From the NCBI RefSeq assembly GCF_009746625.1, contig NZ_VWXL01000077.1, forward strand, positions 89,777-153,776: a stretch of DNA of 64,000 bases, given 5' to 3'. A program made the translations under genes and the position numbers. Within the stretch, counting starts at the first letter, position 1; each line of letters starts with the position of its first letter. Source of the stretch: Caproicibacter fermentans. GTDB taxonomy: Bacteria; Bacillota; Clostridia; Oscillospirales; Acutalibacteraceae. The notes beneath the pieces were generated by a model. The model was not told the DNA's origin. It made no database searches and saw nothing but the letters and a program-made list of their open reading frames with translations. This document shows, piece by piece, positions 55,691-63,535 of the stretch.

Positions 55691-56491
55691 ATGAATCAAG
55701 CAGTTGCAGCGGTAGGATTCTGCTGCGCGGACGTTTATGAAAAGCTGAATCAATTCTATCCAACGGGCAACGGCGTAGACTGGGGCGTGCATTTGGCGCG
55801 CATGGGAGTTCCCGTAAGCGTAGTAAGCGTCGTAGGAACCGACAGTTACGGGGAAAAGATGAAGCAGGCTCTGGCCGCCGAAAAAATAGATATCAGCCAT
55901 CTTCGTATGGAGCAGGGCGACACTTGCAAAATGATGATGGACCTGAAGAACGGTACGGACCGGGTACATCTGAAAGAGATTGAAGGAGTTATGGCCGATT
56001 ATGCGATCACGGAGGACGAATTCGAGTTTGTGAGCCGGCATACCATGCTGCACACCGATCTTTTCGGGAAAGTGCTTGACCGCCTTCCTGACTGGAAGGC
56101 TCACGGAGTCCGGATCGTAATGGACTTTTCCGTCTTCAGCGAAGACCCGGAGTTTCAGTGCGAAAAAATCTTTCCCTATGTGGATTATGTATTTCTTTCA
56201 TACGACGGAAAAAAAGACGAACATATCAAAAATTGGGTAAAACAAATTCATTCCTATGGGCCAAAGATTGTAACGGCAACCATGGGGGAGCTTGGGTCTA
56301 TCAGTTATGATGGAACCAACCTGTATGAGTATGGGATCGTACCCGCAAAGGTTGTGAATACCGTCGGGGCGGGGGACAGCTACATTGCCGGCTTTACTTA
56401 TGGAATTCTCAATGGCTGGGAAATTCCGGAGTGTATGAAAAAAGGGGCGGAGATTTCCTCCGCGGTTGTTTCCAAGTTCGAGCCGTACTGA
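55691..56491 (+). CDS. PfkB-family kinase, FrlD-like (second copy)
   Basis: 266 aa, shorter than most PfkB kinases (about 300). VGFCCADVYEKLNQFYPTGN, LKEIEGVMADYAITEDEF and a normal NTVGAGDSYIAGF (D229) place it with FrlD-type kinases; the GVMAD segment is notably FrlD-like. GGGAG (55678-55682) supports ATG 55691 over ATG 55652. A second kinase beside a single deglycase suggests a second, related substrate or replacement of the first kinase. Confidence 0.83.
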   Translation: MNQAVAAVGFCCADVYEKLNQFYPTGNGVDWGVHLARMGVPVSVVSVVGTDSYGEKMKQALAAEKIDISHLRMEQGDTCKMMMDLKNGTDRVHLKEIEGVMADYAITEDEFEFVSRHTMLHTDLFGKVLDRLPDWKAHGVRIVMDFSVFSEDPEFQCEKIFPYVDYVFLSYDGKKDEHIKNWVKQIHSYGPKIVTATMGELGSISYDGTNLYEYGIVPAKVVNTVGAGDSYIAGFTYGILNGWEIPECMKKGAEISSAVVSKFEPY

Positions 56492-56527
56492 ACATGAAAG
56501 GTAAAGCAGAAGGGAGGAAAAGTTTCA

Positions 56528-57421
56528 ATGCTGATAGATATGCACGTTCATCCCATCTTTTATGGACCGATCTGCAACGACGACGCGGAACTGGAGAATC
56601 GTAAAAATGCTTTTGGGGTCTGGAAGCAGGGCCCCATGGACTTTGAAGAGCTTTTTGCCGAATGGGATATTTGCGGTATAACGCAGGCCGCCTTGCTGCC
56701 GCTTGACCTGACCACCACTGCCGGATGCTGGGTGGTGGACAACGATCAGGTAGAGGCGCTATGCGGTATGAATCCGGATAAATTTATCGGCTTTGCCAGC
56801 GTGGATCCGCATCGTCCGGACGCTGTGGACGTCGTGCGAAAGGCGTTTGAGGAACAGGGCCTGCAGGGATTGAAGCTGAATCCCGCAAAACAAAAATTTT
56901 ATCCGAACGACCCCGTGGCGGAACCGATTTACAAGCTTTGCGAGCAGGAAAACAAACCTGTTATTTTCCATTCAGGACTCAGCTGGGAGCCAAACACCCC
57001 TACCAAGTACTGTCACCCCATTGCGTTTGAGGAAGTCTTGATCAAACATCCGAATCTGCGGGTGTGTCTTGCTCATTTCGCATGGCCATGGGTGCGTGAA
57101 ATGGCTATGCTGATGATCAAATATCCGAATGTCTATACGGACACATCCCTGCTTTATGTGGATTCGCCCGAGGAGCAAATGATGGAACTTTTCACAAAAG
57201 ATATGGGACCTATGTGGTTTGAACGCTGTTTCCCGGAACAGGTGATGTTTGCTTCCAACGGGCCACGGTTTCGGGCTTTTAAGCTCAAGCGCGCCCTGGA
57301 TAAGGTGCCCATGCGGGATTTTGCCCGAGAAAACCTGTACTACAAAAATGCACTGCGCTTTTTGACCGGAAAGGGGTGTAACCATTATGGTCGTGGTGAA
57401 GACGATCCGGCATCTGAGTAA
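56528..57421 (+). CDS. Amidohydrolase-2 (TIM-barrel) family protein
   Basis: 297 aa. Metal-site motifs: H6-V-H8 at the N-terminus, LKLNP near 116, H148 (FHSGLSW), H183 (LAHFAWP). The last Asp of the family, usually in a GTDYP-like motif, is Asn in FASNGPR (N244), so its activity may be modified. Relatives are decarboxylases, lactonases and hydrolases; no substrate can be named. The tail overlaps yjbQ by 35 nt. Confidence 0.8.
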   Translation: MLIDMHVHPIFYGPICNDDAELENRKNAFGVWKQGPMDFEELFAEWDICGITQAALLPLDLTTTAGCWVVDNDQVEALCGMNPDKFIGFASVDPHRPDAVDVVRKAFEEQGLQGLKLNPAKQKFYPNDPVAEPIYKLCEQENKPVIFHSGLSWEPNTPTKYCHPIAFEEVLIKHPNLRVCLAHFAWPWVREMAMLMIKYPNVYTDTSLLYVDSPEEQMMELFTKDMGPMWFERCFPEQVMFASNGPRFRAFKLKRALDKVPMRDFARENLYYKNALRFLTGKGCNHYGRGEDDPASE

Positions 57422-57815
57422 AGCTGTTTCTGAGTTTTATAATATTACCGAGCAGGTACATGGGATTGTGGAAAAAAGCGGAATTAAAAACGGCTTTGTG
57501 GCCGTCATTACCTCACATACTACCACGGGAATTATGGTAAACGAAGCATTGCCGTGTGTGGAGCAGGATCTGAGCGAACTGATGGATAAACTGGTGCCTC
57601 TGAACGAGCCTTATCTTCACGCCCACTTCTTACCAACTTATGGAGCGACCAGCAATAATTCCCAGGGTCATCTGAAAAGCGCTCTAACCGGGAATCATTG
57701 TTTGTTCCCGGTCCTTGACGGAAAGATTGTATGCGGCGGTGCGCAGGAAATCTATCTGGCAGAGTATGATGGTCCACAAGCACGTAAGGTATTTGTGGAA
57801 GTGATGGGAGAGTAA
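57387..57815 (+). CDS. yjbQ: YjbQ-family protein (UPF0047)
   Basis: 142 aa, single domain. Conserved SHTTTGIMVNEALPCVEQDL (about residues 43-62) and GGAQEIYLAEYDGP near the C-terminus. Some homologues have weak thiamine-phosphate synthase activity, but the physiological role is unknown. AAAGGGGTG within the upstream gene drives ATG 57387, so it is translationally coupled to the amidohydrolase. Last gene of the operon. Confidence 0.88.
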   Translation: MVVVKTIRHLSKAVSEFYNITEQVHGIVEKSGIKNGFVAVITSHTTTGIMVNEALPCVEQDLSELMDKLVPLNEPYLHAHFLPTYGATSNNSQGHLKSALTGNHCLFPVLDGKIVCGGAQEIYLAEYDGPQARKVFVEVMGE

Positions 57816-57878
57816 TTCGGCGAAAATCTCCTTTTACCCGATTGATGTATGGCTGATCACGGGAAGTCCTTTGTTCTT

Positions 57879-57926
57879 AAAGCGAGGCGCATAACCGGTA
57901 TTTCTCCGGTTATGCGCCTCGCTTTT
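57879..57926. terminator. Strong bidirectional terminator between two catabolic operons
   Basis: A 20-bp perfect stem (57879-57898 with 57906-57925) around a 7-nt loop, AAAGCGAGG on the left and CCTCGCTTTTT on the right. It serves the yjbQ operon and the convergent eda operon. Confidence 0.95.
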
Positions 57927-57942
57927 TACTCAATGCCTTGTT

Positions 57943-58578
57943 TCAGCGAATTTCATCGCGAAGTTTGGCAGCCTCTTTTGTAAGAGCTTCGATCTCATCG
58001 AATTTTCCGTCAGTAAGCAGATCTTCCGGTACCATCCATGTTCCGCCGCATGCAAGCACGTTTTTCTGCGATAAGTATTCTTTTACATTCCCCGGCTTTA
58101 CCCCACCGGTCGGCATGAATTTCATTCCGGAATAAGGACCTGAAAGGGCCTTCAACATTGCAATGCCGCCGACAACTTCCGCCGGGAACAATTTAACCAC
58201 CGAAAGCCCTTCACGCATACATGCTTCCACTTCCGTAGGTGTGGCACAGCCTGGGAAAACAGGAATTTTGTTTTCAATACACCAGCGGACAACGCTGAGA
58301 TTGGTACCGGGGCTTATCATTGCCTTGGCACCGGCGTCAACCGCCAGTTCTGCATTTTGTACCGTCAAAACTGTTCCGGCGCATACAAAAAGCTCCGGGA
58401 CTTCCTTTGCGATTGCACGAATAGAATCCGCAGCCGCGTCACTTCGAAACGTGATCTCCGCGGCAGGCAGACCGCCGTTCTTCAGGGCTTTCGCCAACGG
58501 AACAGCATGCTCAAGACAATCCATCTTGATGACCGGAATAATTCCGATTTTATATAACATCCGCGTCATATCAATCAT
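57943..58578 (-). CDS. eda: KDPG/KHG aldolase
   Basis: Class I aldolase splitting 2-keto-3-deoxy-6-phosphogluconate to pyruvate and glyceraldehyde 3-phosphate. 211 aa. Schiff-base Lys in LSVVKLFPAEVVGG, general base Glu in AAEITFRSDAA, phosphate-binding MPTGGVKPGN. Last gene of the uronate operon, with AAGGAGG before ATG 58578. Confidence 0.95.
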   Translation of the reverse strand: MIDMTRMLYKIGIIPVIKMDCLEHAVPLAKALKNGGLPAAEITFRSDAAADSIRAIAKEVPELFVCAGTVLTVQNAELAVDAGAKAMISPGTNLSVVRWCIENKIPVFPGCATPTEVEACMREGLSVVKLFPAEVVGGIAMLKALSGPYSGMKFMPTGGVKPGNVKEYLSQKNVLACGGTWMVPEDLLTDGKFDEIEALTKEAAKLRDEIR

Positions 58579-58591
58579 CCAGAATTCCTCC

Positions 58592-59548
58592 TTATTCAGC
58601 TTGCTGCTGATATTTCGTCATGAACCGATTCAACTCATCGCGAGTGGGAAGGCCTTCATTATCGCTGACATTCATAATCTGAATGGTTCCAATCGCGTTC
58701 GCGCGCCGCACGGCTTCTTCGAGCGACAGTCCCTCCGTCAACGCACTGATGACACCCGCCGCAAACCCGTCTCCGGCGCCAACCGTATCTACAATTTTTT
58801 CAGCAGGATACGTAGGGGAATAGAAACTGTACTTTTCAGTTGCAGCATAAGCGCCCTTGGGACCGATCTTTACAATCACGGCCTTTGCACCACGCGATAA
58901 GTAAAATTCTGCAATTTTCTTCGGGTCTCTGGTTCCGCAAAGGATTTCACCCTCGTTTTCGCCCGGCAAGACATAATCCGCCATTGATGCAAGTTCATTA
59001 ATCGTTTGAATCATAACCTCACGGCTTGGCCAGAGCTGAGGCCGTAAATTTGGGTCAAAGAAAACCTTAAGGCCCTCATTCTTCGCCTTCCGGATTAATT
59101 CAAAGGCACTTTCCCGCGCGGAAGATGAAAGCGCGGGAAGGATGCCGGTCATATGCAATGCACAATATTCTGAAAGGTCAAGTTCATTCAGGTCCTCCGG
59201 ACAAATCGTTGAAGCAGCGGAATTTTTCCGAAAATAATAAATATCAGGGTCGCCATGGCTTGTTTTGCTTTTCAGCATAAATCCGGTGGCATGATCCTTG
59301 CTTTTCATCACCATGGAAGTGTTAATGGAATTACGATTCATTACTTTAACGATCTGGCGGCCAAACGGGTCGCTGCCAAGCTTGGTCAGGTAGCCAACCG
59401 GATGACCCAGGCGGGCCAATCCTACGGCTACATTAAATTCGGCGCCGGCTACGGAGGTGGAGTAGTGGCGAACATCTTCAAGAAGGGCCTCTTCTTCAGC
59501 GATGAACAGGCCCATCGGCTCCCCGACCAGCATGATTCTATTCTTCAT
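58592..59548 (-). CDS. kdgK: 2-keto-3-deoxygluconate kinase
   Basis: PfkB kinase, 318 aa, that phosphorylates KDG for the adjacent aldolase. It has VGEPMGLFIAEEE at the N-terminus, FDPNLRPQLWPS, and the anion hole/base IVDTVGAGDGFAAGVI (about residue 250). The direct neighbour eda (13 bp) supports the KDG substrate over other sugar kinases. Confidence 0.93.
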   Translation of the reverse strand: MKNRIMLVGEPMGLFIAEEEALLEDVRHYSTSVAGAEFNVAVGLARLGHPVGYLTKLGSDPFGRQIVKVMNRNSINTSMVMKSKDHATGFMLKSKTSHGDPDIYYFRKNSAASTICPEDLNELDLSEYCALHMTGILPALSSSARESAFELIRKAKNEGLKVFFDPNLRPQLWPSREVMIQTINELASMADYVLPGENEGEILCGTRDPKKIAEFYLSRGAKAVIVKIGPKGAYAATEKYSFYSPTYPAEKIVDTVGAGDGFAAGVISALTEGLSLEEAVRRANAIGTIQIMNVSDNEGLPTRDELNRFMTKYQQQAE

Positions 59549-59575
59549 GGAAGAATTCTCCTTAAATAAATCAGA

Positions 59576-60376
59576 TTATGGCTGTTTTCCAATATAAGCC
59601 AGTATGCCACCGTCAACGTAAAGCACATGGCCGTTGACAAAATTGGAAGCTTCGCTGGCAAGAAATACAGCCGGTCCCATCAGGTCATCGGTTGTGCCCC
59701 ATCTTGCAGCAGGAGTTTTGGCAACGATAAACTGATCGAAAGGATGGCGGGAGCCGTCGGTCTGGCGCTTTCGCAGGGGAGCGGTCTGCGGCGTTGCAAT
59801 ATAACCGGGTCCAATGCCGTTGCACTGGATATTGTGTTCGCCGTATTCCGAGCAGATGTTTCTTGTCAGCATCTTCAGGCCGCCTTTGGCAGCCGCATAT
59901 GCGGAAACCGTCTCACGGCCCAATTCACTCATCATGGAGCAAATATTAATGATCTTTCCATGACCTTTTTTGATCATTCCCGGGATTACCGCTTTGGAAA
60001 CAATGAAAGGTGCGTTCAGATCAACATCCACAACCTGTCGGAACTCTTCGGCAGTCATGTCAAGCATCGGGATTCGTTTAATAATCCCGGCGTTATTCAC
60101 TAAGATGTCAATCACGCCAACCTCTTCCGTGATTCTCTTTATCAGTTCCTGGACCTGAGCTTCATTTGTAACATCGCACACATAACCATGAGCCTTGATT
60201 CCCAGCTTCTGATAGGAATCAAGGCCTTTCTCTACCAGTTCCTGCTTAATATCGTTAAAAACAATTGTGGCTCCCATGTTGGCATATGCGCAAGCAATGG
60301 CGAAGCCAATCCCATAAGAGGCACCGGTGATAAGGGCAACTTTTCCATCCAAACGAAAACTGTTGTTATCAACCAT
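59576..60376 (-). CDS. SDR oxidoreductase, gluconate 5-dehydrogenase-like
   Basis: 266 aa classical short-chain dehydrogenase: ITGASYGIGFAIACAYANMG with the NAD(P) glycine motif, NNAGI, catalytic Ser near ICSMMSELG and YAAAKGG (Tyr/Lys). FNDIKQELVEKG and the RKRQTDGSRHPFDQF insertion are typical of IdnO/Ga5DH-type enzymes. In this operon it could reduce a 5-keto sugar acid or serve the deoxyketouronate route; exact substrate uncertain. Confidence 0.85.
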   Translation of the reverse strand: MVDNNSFRLDGKVALITGASYGIGFAIACAYANMGATIVFNDIKQELVEKGLDSYQKLGIKAHGYVCDVTNEAQVQELIKRITEEVGVIDILVNNAGIIKRIPMLDMTAEEFRQVVDVDLNAPFIVSKAVIPGMIKKGHGKIINICSMMSELGRETVSAYAAAKGGLKMLTRNICSEYGEHNIQCNGIGPGYIATPQTAPLRKRQTDGSRHPFDQFIVAKTPAARWGTTDDLMGPAVFLASEASNFVNGHVLYVDGGILAYIGKQP

Positions 60377-60412
60377 GGTTATACCTTCTTTCTTTTCAAT
60401 TAAATTGCAACT

Positions 60413-61255
60413 TCAGCGCATTTCCTGAATCGGGATTTCATCCATGTCGTCAAAAGCCTTGTTTTCTCCACCCATGGCCCAGATAAAATGATAATTAGTC
60501 GTTCCGCAGCCTGCGTGGATGCTCCAGGAAGGGCTGATAACAGCCTGTTCATTCTGCATCACGATGTGCCTTGTTTCTTTGCCTTCTCCCATCATGTGAA
60601 ATACGACGTTGCCTTTCGGAATATTGAAGTAAGTGTAAACCTCCATGCGGCGTTCGTGGGTATGCGCCGGCATGGTATTCCAAACACTCCCCGAGTTTAA
60701 GCAAGTAAGTCCCATGGAAAGCTGACAGGTCTCAAGGACATCAGGATGAATAAACTGGTTGATGACCCGTTTATTGCTGGTTTCAGAAGAACCAACCGGA
60801 CGCTTATTTGCATCCGCAATAGAGATAAAAGTAGTTTTACAGGGCTTGTGAGCCGGTGCGGATACCATATAGAACTTTGCGGGTTTCTGAGGGTTGTTGC
60901 TTTTAAAGGTTACTTTTTGGGTTTTCATGGTCACATAGAGGCAATCCTCAAATCCCATAGGGTAGCTGGTTTCATCCGCAGTGATTTCACCAGGGCCGCC
61001 GATGTTGAAAACACCGATCTCACGGCGTTCAAGAAAATAGTGCGTTCCAAAATTTTTCCAGCAATCAATGCCTTTGTCAATAGAAACCGTTTCGTTTACA
61101 GGCATGCAGCCCAATGTAACCATTCTGTCCACATGTGAGTAAACAGCAACCACTTCATCCTCACGATAAAGGTTTTCTATCAGGAATTCCTGACGGATCT
61201 CCTCGGTGGTATAGCGTTTGAAATCACGCTGATTGGCAGAATACCGAATATCCAT
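60413..61255 (-). CDS. kduI: 5-keto-4-deoxyuronate isomerase
   Basis: 280 aa cupin enzyme converting 5-keto-4-deoxyuronate, from unsaturated uronates, to 2,5-diketo-3-deoxygluconate. The zinc-binding motif PAHTHERRMEVYTYF (about residues 195-209) and the later WSIHAGCGTTNYHFIWAMGG are diagnostic. SD AAAAGGAG. It anchors the operon in pectin/glycosaminoglycan-type uronate breakdown. Confidence 0.96.
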   Translation of the reverse strand: MDIRYSANQRDFKRYTTEEIRQEFLIENLYREDEVVAVYSHVDRMVTLGCMPVNETVSIDKGIDCWKNFGTHYFLERREIGVFNIGGPGEITADETSYPMGFEDCLYVTMKTQKVTFKSNNPQKPAKFYMVSAPAHKPCKTTFISIADANKRPVGSSETSNKRVINQFIHPDVLETCQLSMGLTCLNSGSVWNTMPAHTHERRMEVYTYFNIPKGNVVFHMMGEGKETRHIVMQNEQAVISPSWSIHAGCGTTNYHFIWAMGGENKAFDDMDEIPIQEMR

Positions 61256-61291
61256 AGTAACTCCTTTTCCGATTCGAAAATTCGAACCTGT

Positions 61292-61660
61292 TTATTTTTT
61301 CTGCAACAGATGAAAGGCAAATCCCGCGATCTCATTCTGGAAGTAAATAGCGCCCAGATTGCCTTTCTCATTGCGACTTGCAGACTCTTCATTGAATGCG
61401 ATTCCCTTGGATTCCAGATACTCCTTCGCACGGTTAATATCGGTTGTACGGATTGCAATGTGCCCATATCGACCCAGGAATTTCGTTTTCATGATTTCAA
61501 ATTGCTCATTAGCAAAAATGGAACCCGGGGTATTCCGACTCTCAAATCCGAACAGATTGCAGAGCAACTGTGCGGTTTTCTTTGCTTCCTCTTCGTTGTC
61601 CTGGTTAATGCCAATGTGAGCAACTTCGAAGCCAAAATCCTTCCCATCAGTTCTATCCAT
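61292..61660 (-). CDS. VOC-superfamily small protein
   Basis: 122 aa, two beta-alpha-beta-beta-beta units as in glyoxalase-like VOC proteins (VAHIGINQDNEEEAKKTAQL and RYGHIAIRTTDINRAKEYL). The usual metal-ligand His/Glu set is only partly apparent. VOC proteins are often inserted in uronate and KDPG operons, but the function is unknown. AAAGGAGG precedes the start. Confidence 0.83.
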   Translation of the reverse strand: MDRTDGKDFGFEVAHIGINQDNEEEAKKTAQLLCNLFGFESRNTPGSIFANEQFEIMKTKFLGRYGHIAIRTTDINRAKEYLESKGIAFNEESASRNEKGNLGAIYFQNEIAGFAFHLLQKK

Positions 61661-61681
61661 TTTTCAGCCTCCTTTCAAGCT

Positions 61682-62440
61682 TTATTTTGCAAGGTAACCG
61701 CCGTCAATTGGAATGACAGCGCCATTGATATAATCGGAAGCAGAGGAAGCCAGAAAAACGGCAATTCCTTTCATATCTTCCGGAGTTCCCCAGCGGCCCG
61801 CCGGAATTCTGCCTAAAATTTCTTTTTTTCTGGATTGGTCCTCAATTAGCTTTGTATTCATTTCCGTGTCCATATAGCCGGGGGCAATCGCATTGACCTG
61901 AATATTACTGCCTGCCCACTCGTTGGAAAGCGCCTTTGTCAACTGCGCGACACCGCCCTTGCTGGCCGCATATGCCGGTACGGTAAAACCGCCGAAAAAG
62001 CTGAGCATTGAGGCAAGATTAATAATTTTACCGCTGCCTTGCGCAAGCATCTTGCGTCCTGCAAGCTGACACATTTGGAATACGGCGTTTAAATTGATGT
62101 TTATGACAGCATCCCAATCCTCCGATGTAAAATCTTCGCAACGGTTGCGTCGTTGAATTCCGGCGTTGTTTAGCAGGATATCGATTCGGCCCGCGAGAAG
62201 CGCAACTGCCTTTTCAAACAGAGCGGGCATTCCATCTTTGTCGCTCAGATCCCCTTGAACGGCAGAAACATCCAATCCTTTGGCACGAAGTTCCTCGGCG
62301 GTTTTCAATACCGTGGAGCTGGAACCCAATATTACGACTTTAGCGCCTGCTTCGGCAAGCCCTTCCGCCATTCCACGCCCCAGACCTCTGGTTCCCCCGG
62401 TTACAAGGGCATTTTTTTCGCTTAAATCAAATGAATTCAT
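61682..62440 (-). CDS. kduD: SDR oxidoreductase, KduD-like
   Basis: 252 aa. VTGGTRGLGRGMAEGLAEAG, NNAGIQRR, catalytic LASMLSFFGG and YAASKGGV, and the C-terminal GRWGTPEDMKGIAVFLASSA are typical of 2-deoxy-D-gluconate 3-dehydrogenase (KduD). With KduI in the same operon it would reduce 2,5-diketo-3-deoxygluconate to KDG for KdgK. This gives a complete route with eda. Confidence 0.9.
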   Translation of the reverse strand: MNSFDLSEKNALVTGGTRGLGRGMAEGLAEAGAKVVILGSSSTVLKTAEELRAKGLDVSAVQGDLSDKDGMPALFEKAVALLAGRIDILLNNAGIQRRNRCEDFTSEDWDAVININLNAVFQMCQLAGRKMLAQGSGKIINLASMLSFFGGFTVPAYAASKGGVAQLTKALSNEWAGSNIQVNAIAPGYMDTEMNTKLIEDQSRKKEILGRIPAGRWGTPEDMKGIAVFLASSASDYINGAVIPIDGGYLAK

Positions 62441-62471
62441 GATACAGGTTTTCCTCCGTTTTTCTTTTCAA

Positions 62472-63479
62472 TTAGAAATGGAACATAACCTTGATTGCTC
62501 CGGTCCCTTTTGTTGTCAGCAGATCAAAGCCTTTTTGAGCTTCGGAGGCGGGAAGAACGTGGGTGATGATTTTTTCGTAATTTGCTTCCTGCGCTACAAA
62601 CTTAGCGGCAACCTCAAAATCTTTTTTACGGTAAACTCGAACGAACTGGATAGAAGTTTCCTTAAACATTCCTTTGATCAGGGGAAGCTCGGCAGGTTTT
62701 TTGTAAGCTGCCACAATAATGATATGTCCGCGAACTTTCACAGCGTCTAAAAGGACATTTGCAACAGGCTGAACTCCCGCGCAATCGAATACCCAGTCAA
62801 ATCCGTTTCCTCCAGTACGCTTTTGGCAATAAGGCTCCACGTCAAGACCAATAGGGCTAACAACCTCAAAGCCCATTTCACGAGCTGCCTGAGCGCGAGT
62901 TTCGTCCGTTTCCATCATAAGAATGGAAGATGTGCCGAACACTCTAAGGGTTAGCGCAGTGGATAGTCCAATCGTACCGCAGCCGAACACCAGAGCGTTG
63001 TCTCCCGGCACAAAACCGCGTTCCCTAAGGGTATGAACTGTAACCGCCACCGGCTCAACAAAGGCCCCAAGCTTATCTGAAACTTCATCGGACAGAGGAA
63101 TTATGCTGTCAATGGGAGCCTGGACATACTCCGCCATTCCTCCGTCACAGTCAATGCCCAAAAGTCCGAGTGTATTGCAGACATGTGCATTTCCCGTACG
63201 GCAAGGTTCGCAGTTTCCGCAGGAAAGCAGGGGATAAACGGTAACGCGGGTTCCCTTGGGAAGGCCCGGGATATTTTCACTTTCCATCGTTCCTGAAAAC
63301 TCATGGCCCATGATCAAAGGCGCTTTTGCTCTCGGATGAGTACCTGCGCAAATATTAAGATCCGTACCGCAAATGCCTGCATGAGACACTTTAATTAATG
63401 CCCAGCCATCCTTCGAGACAGGCTTAGGCACGTCGCGAACTGAAATTTTTCTGGGGCCTTCGTATATAATAGCTTTCAT
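62472..63479 (-). CDS. Zinc-type medium-chain dehydrogenase
   Basis: 335 aa. Catalytic zinc ligands in GICGTDLNI and GHEFSG; structural zinc cysteines CGNCEPCRTGNAHVC (about residues 92-106); nucleotide-binding ALVFGCGTIGLSTALTL. Similar enzymes oxidise sorbitol, L-idonate or galactitol-type substrates. First gene of the uronate operon, so a hexonate/hexuronate substrate is likely but not identifiable. AAAGGAGG before ATG 63479. Confidence 0.87.
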   Translation of the reverse strand: MKAIIYEGPRKISVRDVPKPVSKDGWALIKVSHAGICGTDLNICAGTHPRAKAPLIMGHEFSGTMESENIPGLPKGTRVTVYPLLSCGNCEPCRTGNAHVCNTLGLLGIDCDGGMAEYVQAPIDSIIPLSDEVSDKLGAFVEPVAVTVHTLRERGFVPGDNALVFGCGTIGLSTALTLRVFGTSSILMMETDETRAQAAREMGFEVVSPIGLDVEPYCQKRTGGNGFDWVFDCAGVQPVANVLLDAVKVRGHIIIVAAYKKPAELPLIKGMFKETSIQFVRVYRKKDFEVAAKFVAQEANYEKIITHVLPASEAQKGFDLLTTKGTGAIKVMFHF

Positions 63480-63535
63480 TATGATTGCCTCCTTTGGGAC
63501 CGTGGCGCAACGCGGCCCGACCTTGCTTACATTTA

